This document shows positions 6,779 to 6,994 of a stretch of DNA of 6,994 nucleotides, in pieces. Where the stretch lies: positions 1 through 6,994 of the forward strand of contig JAJIYR010000080.1 in the NCBI GenBank assembly GCA_020881085.1. Reading direction: 5' to 3'. Source of the stretch: Rickettsia endosymbiont of Bryobia graminum. GTDB taxonomy: Bacteria > Pseudomonadota > Alphaproteobacteria > Rickettsiales > Rickettsiaceae. Position 1 is the stretch's first letter. The number at the start of each line of letters is the position of its first letter. Under the pieces are notes generated by a model. That model saw only the letters and a program-made list of their open reading frames with translations, searched no databases and was not told the DNA's origin. A program made the position numbers and the translations under genes.

Positions 6779-6994
6779 GTGCTGTTGCACTAAGTGTATA
6801 AATTTCTAGGATAGGTTATATTAACAATAATATAATTTATCAGGAATAACATAAGTAACACTAACCAAGAGAAGATAAAGCAAGCAGTAGATTTGCTAGT
6901 AGATAAAGATACTGATTTAACGAGTTTTTTTGCCAAAGACGGGATGTTAAAGCAGTTAACTAAGAATATATTTGAAAGAGCCTTAAAAGCTGAG
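6779..6994 (+). mobile_element. Left part of an IS256-family insertion sequence
   Basis: The transposase N-terminus at 6851-6994 shows that an IS256-type (mutator) element enters from the right edge. Its left end should lie between the tsf stop (6715) and the transposase. The best candidate begins near 6779 with GGTGCTGTTGCACTAAGTG, but without the right end the inverted repeat and the target duplication cannot be confirmed. The limit given is an estimate. Confidence 0.5.
6851..6994 (+). CDS. IS256-family transposase, N-terminal fragment with an ATA in place of the start codon
   Basis: The frame is open from the stop at 6833-6835 to the right edge. From 6851 it encodes 48 residues: ISNTNQEKIKQAVDLLVDKD, then TDLTSFFAKDGMLKQLTK, then NIFERALKAE. 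The pattern 'DLLxxxxDLxxxxxxDGxLKxLTKxxxERALxAE' is the standard N-terminus of IS256-type transposases, whose DDE catalytic residues lie further on. AGGA (6842-6845) sits 5 nt before the ATA, exactly where a start should be, and SNTN is the expected continuation after a methionine. ATG has therefore most likely mutated to ATA. The next in-frame candidates are a TTG at 6896 and the ATG at 6944, both inside the conserved region. The copy may be poorly translated or dead; the rest is outside the window. Confidence 0.75.
   Translation, partial: MSNTNQEKIKQAVDLLVDKDTDLTSFFAKDGMLKQLTKNIFERALKAE

Overview
The window reads as a chromosomal segment of an obligate intracellular alphaproteobacterium of the order Rickettsiales, most likely family Rickettsiaceae. 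The DNA is strongly AT-rich and coding density is low, with decayed genes between intact housekeeping genes. By memory of family sequences, CysS, S2 and EF-Ts look most like Rickettsia proteins, with CysS closer to Rickettsia than to Orientia. I cannot fix the genus. The number of insertion-sequence and ankyrin traces suggests a mobile-element-rich lineage rather than a streamlined Rickettsia.

Layout from left to right. Positions 1-77 (minus) are the N-terminus of an IS30-family transposase that runs off the left edge. A promoter at 193-221 precedes a Tim44-like membrane-anchored protein (263-937, plus). Positions 994-1224 hold a frameshifted relic of an ankyrin-repeat gene. rodA (1227-2333, minus) and cysS (2406-3788, plus) diverge from a 72-bp promoter region. 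A 14-bp stem-loop terminator closes cysS. The 741 bp up to rpsB contain an unrecognised 64-codon reading frame (minus, 3833-4027), a left-end remnant of an IS200-type element (about 4090-4242), and a probable promoter and structured leader for rpsB (4384-4529). rpsB (4530-5426) and tsf (5795-6715) follow, separated by an unusually long 368-bp spacer with no recognisable gene. From about 6779 to the right edge lies the start of an IS256-family (mutator-type) element whose transposase frame has ATA where ATG is expected.

The intact genes are all core functions. RodA is the SEDS glycosyltransferase of wall elongation. CysS charges tRNA-Cys. S2 and EF-Ts serve ribosome assembly and elongation. 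The Tim44-like protein is a putative inner-membrane adaptor. They form no single pathway; only rpsB-tsf is a conventional operon pair. The recurring theme is that every edge and large gap of this core block carries, or may carry, mobile or accessory debris: IS30, ankyrin, IS200 and IS256.

I found no tRNA, rRNA, CRISPR array, toxin-antitoxin pair or defence system, and nothing I would call a new biological system. The best candidate for something undescribed is the rpsB leader, where two hairpins and a decoy Shine-Dalgarno sequence lie between a plausible promoter and the start codon.
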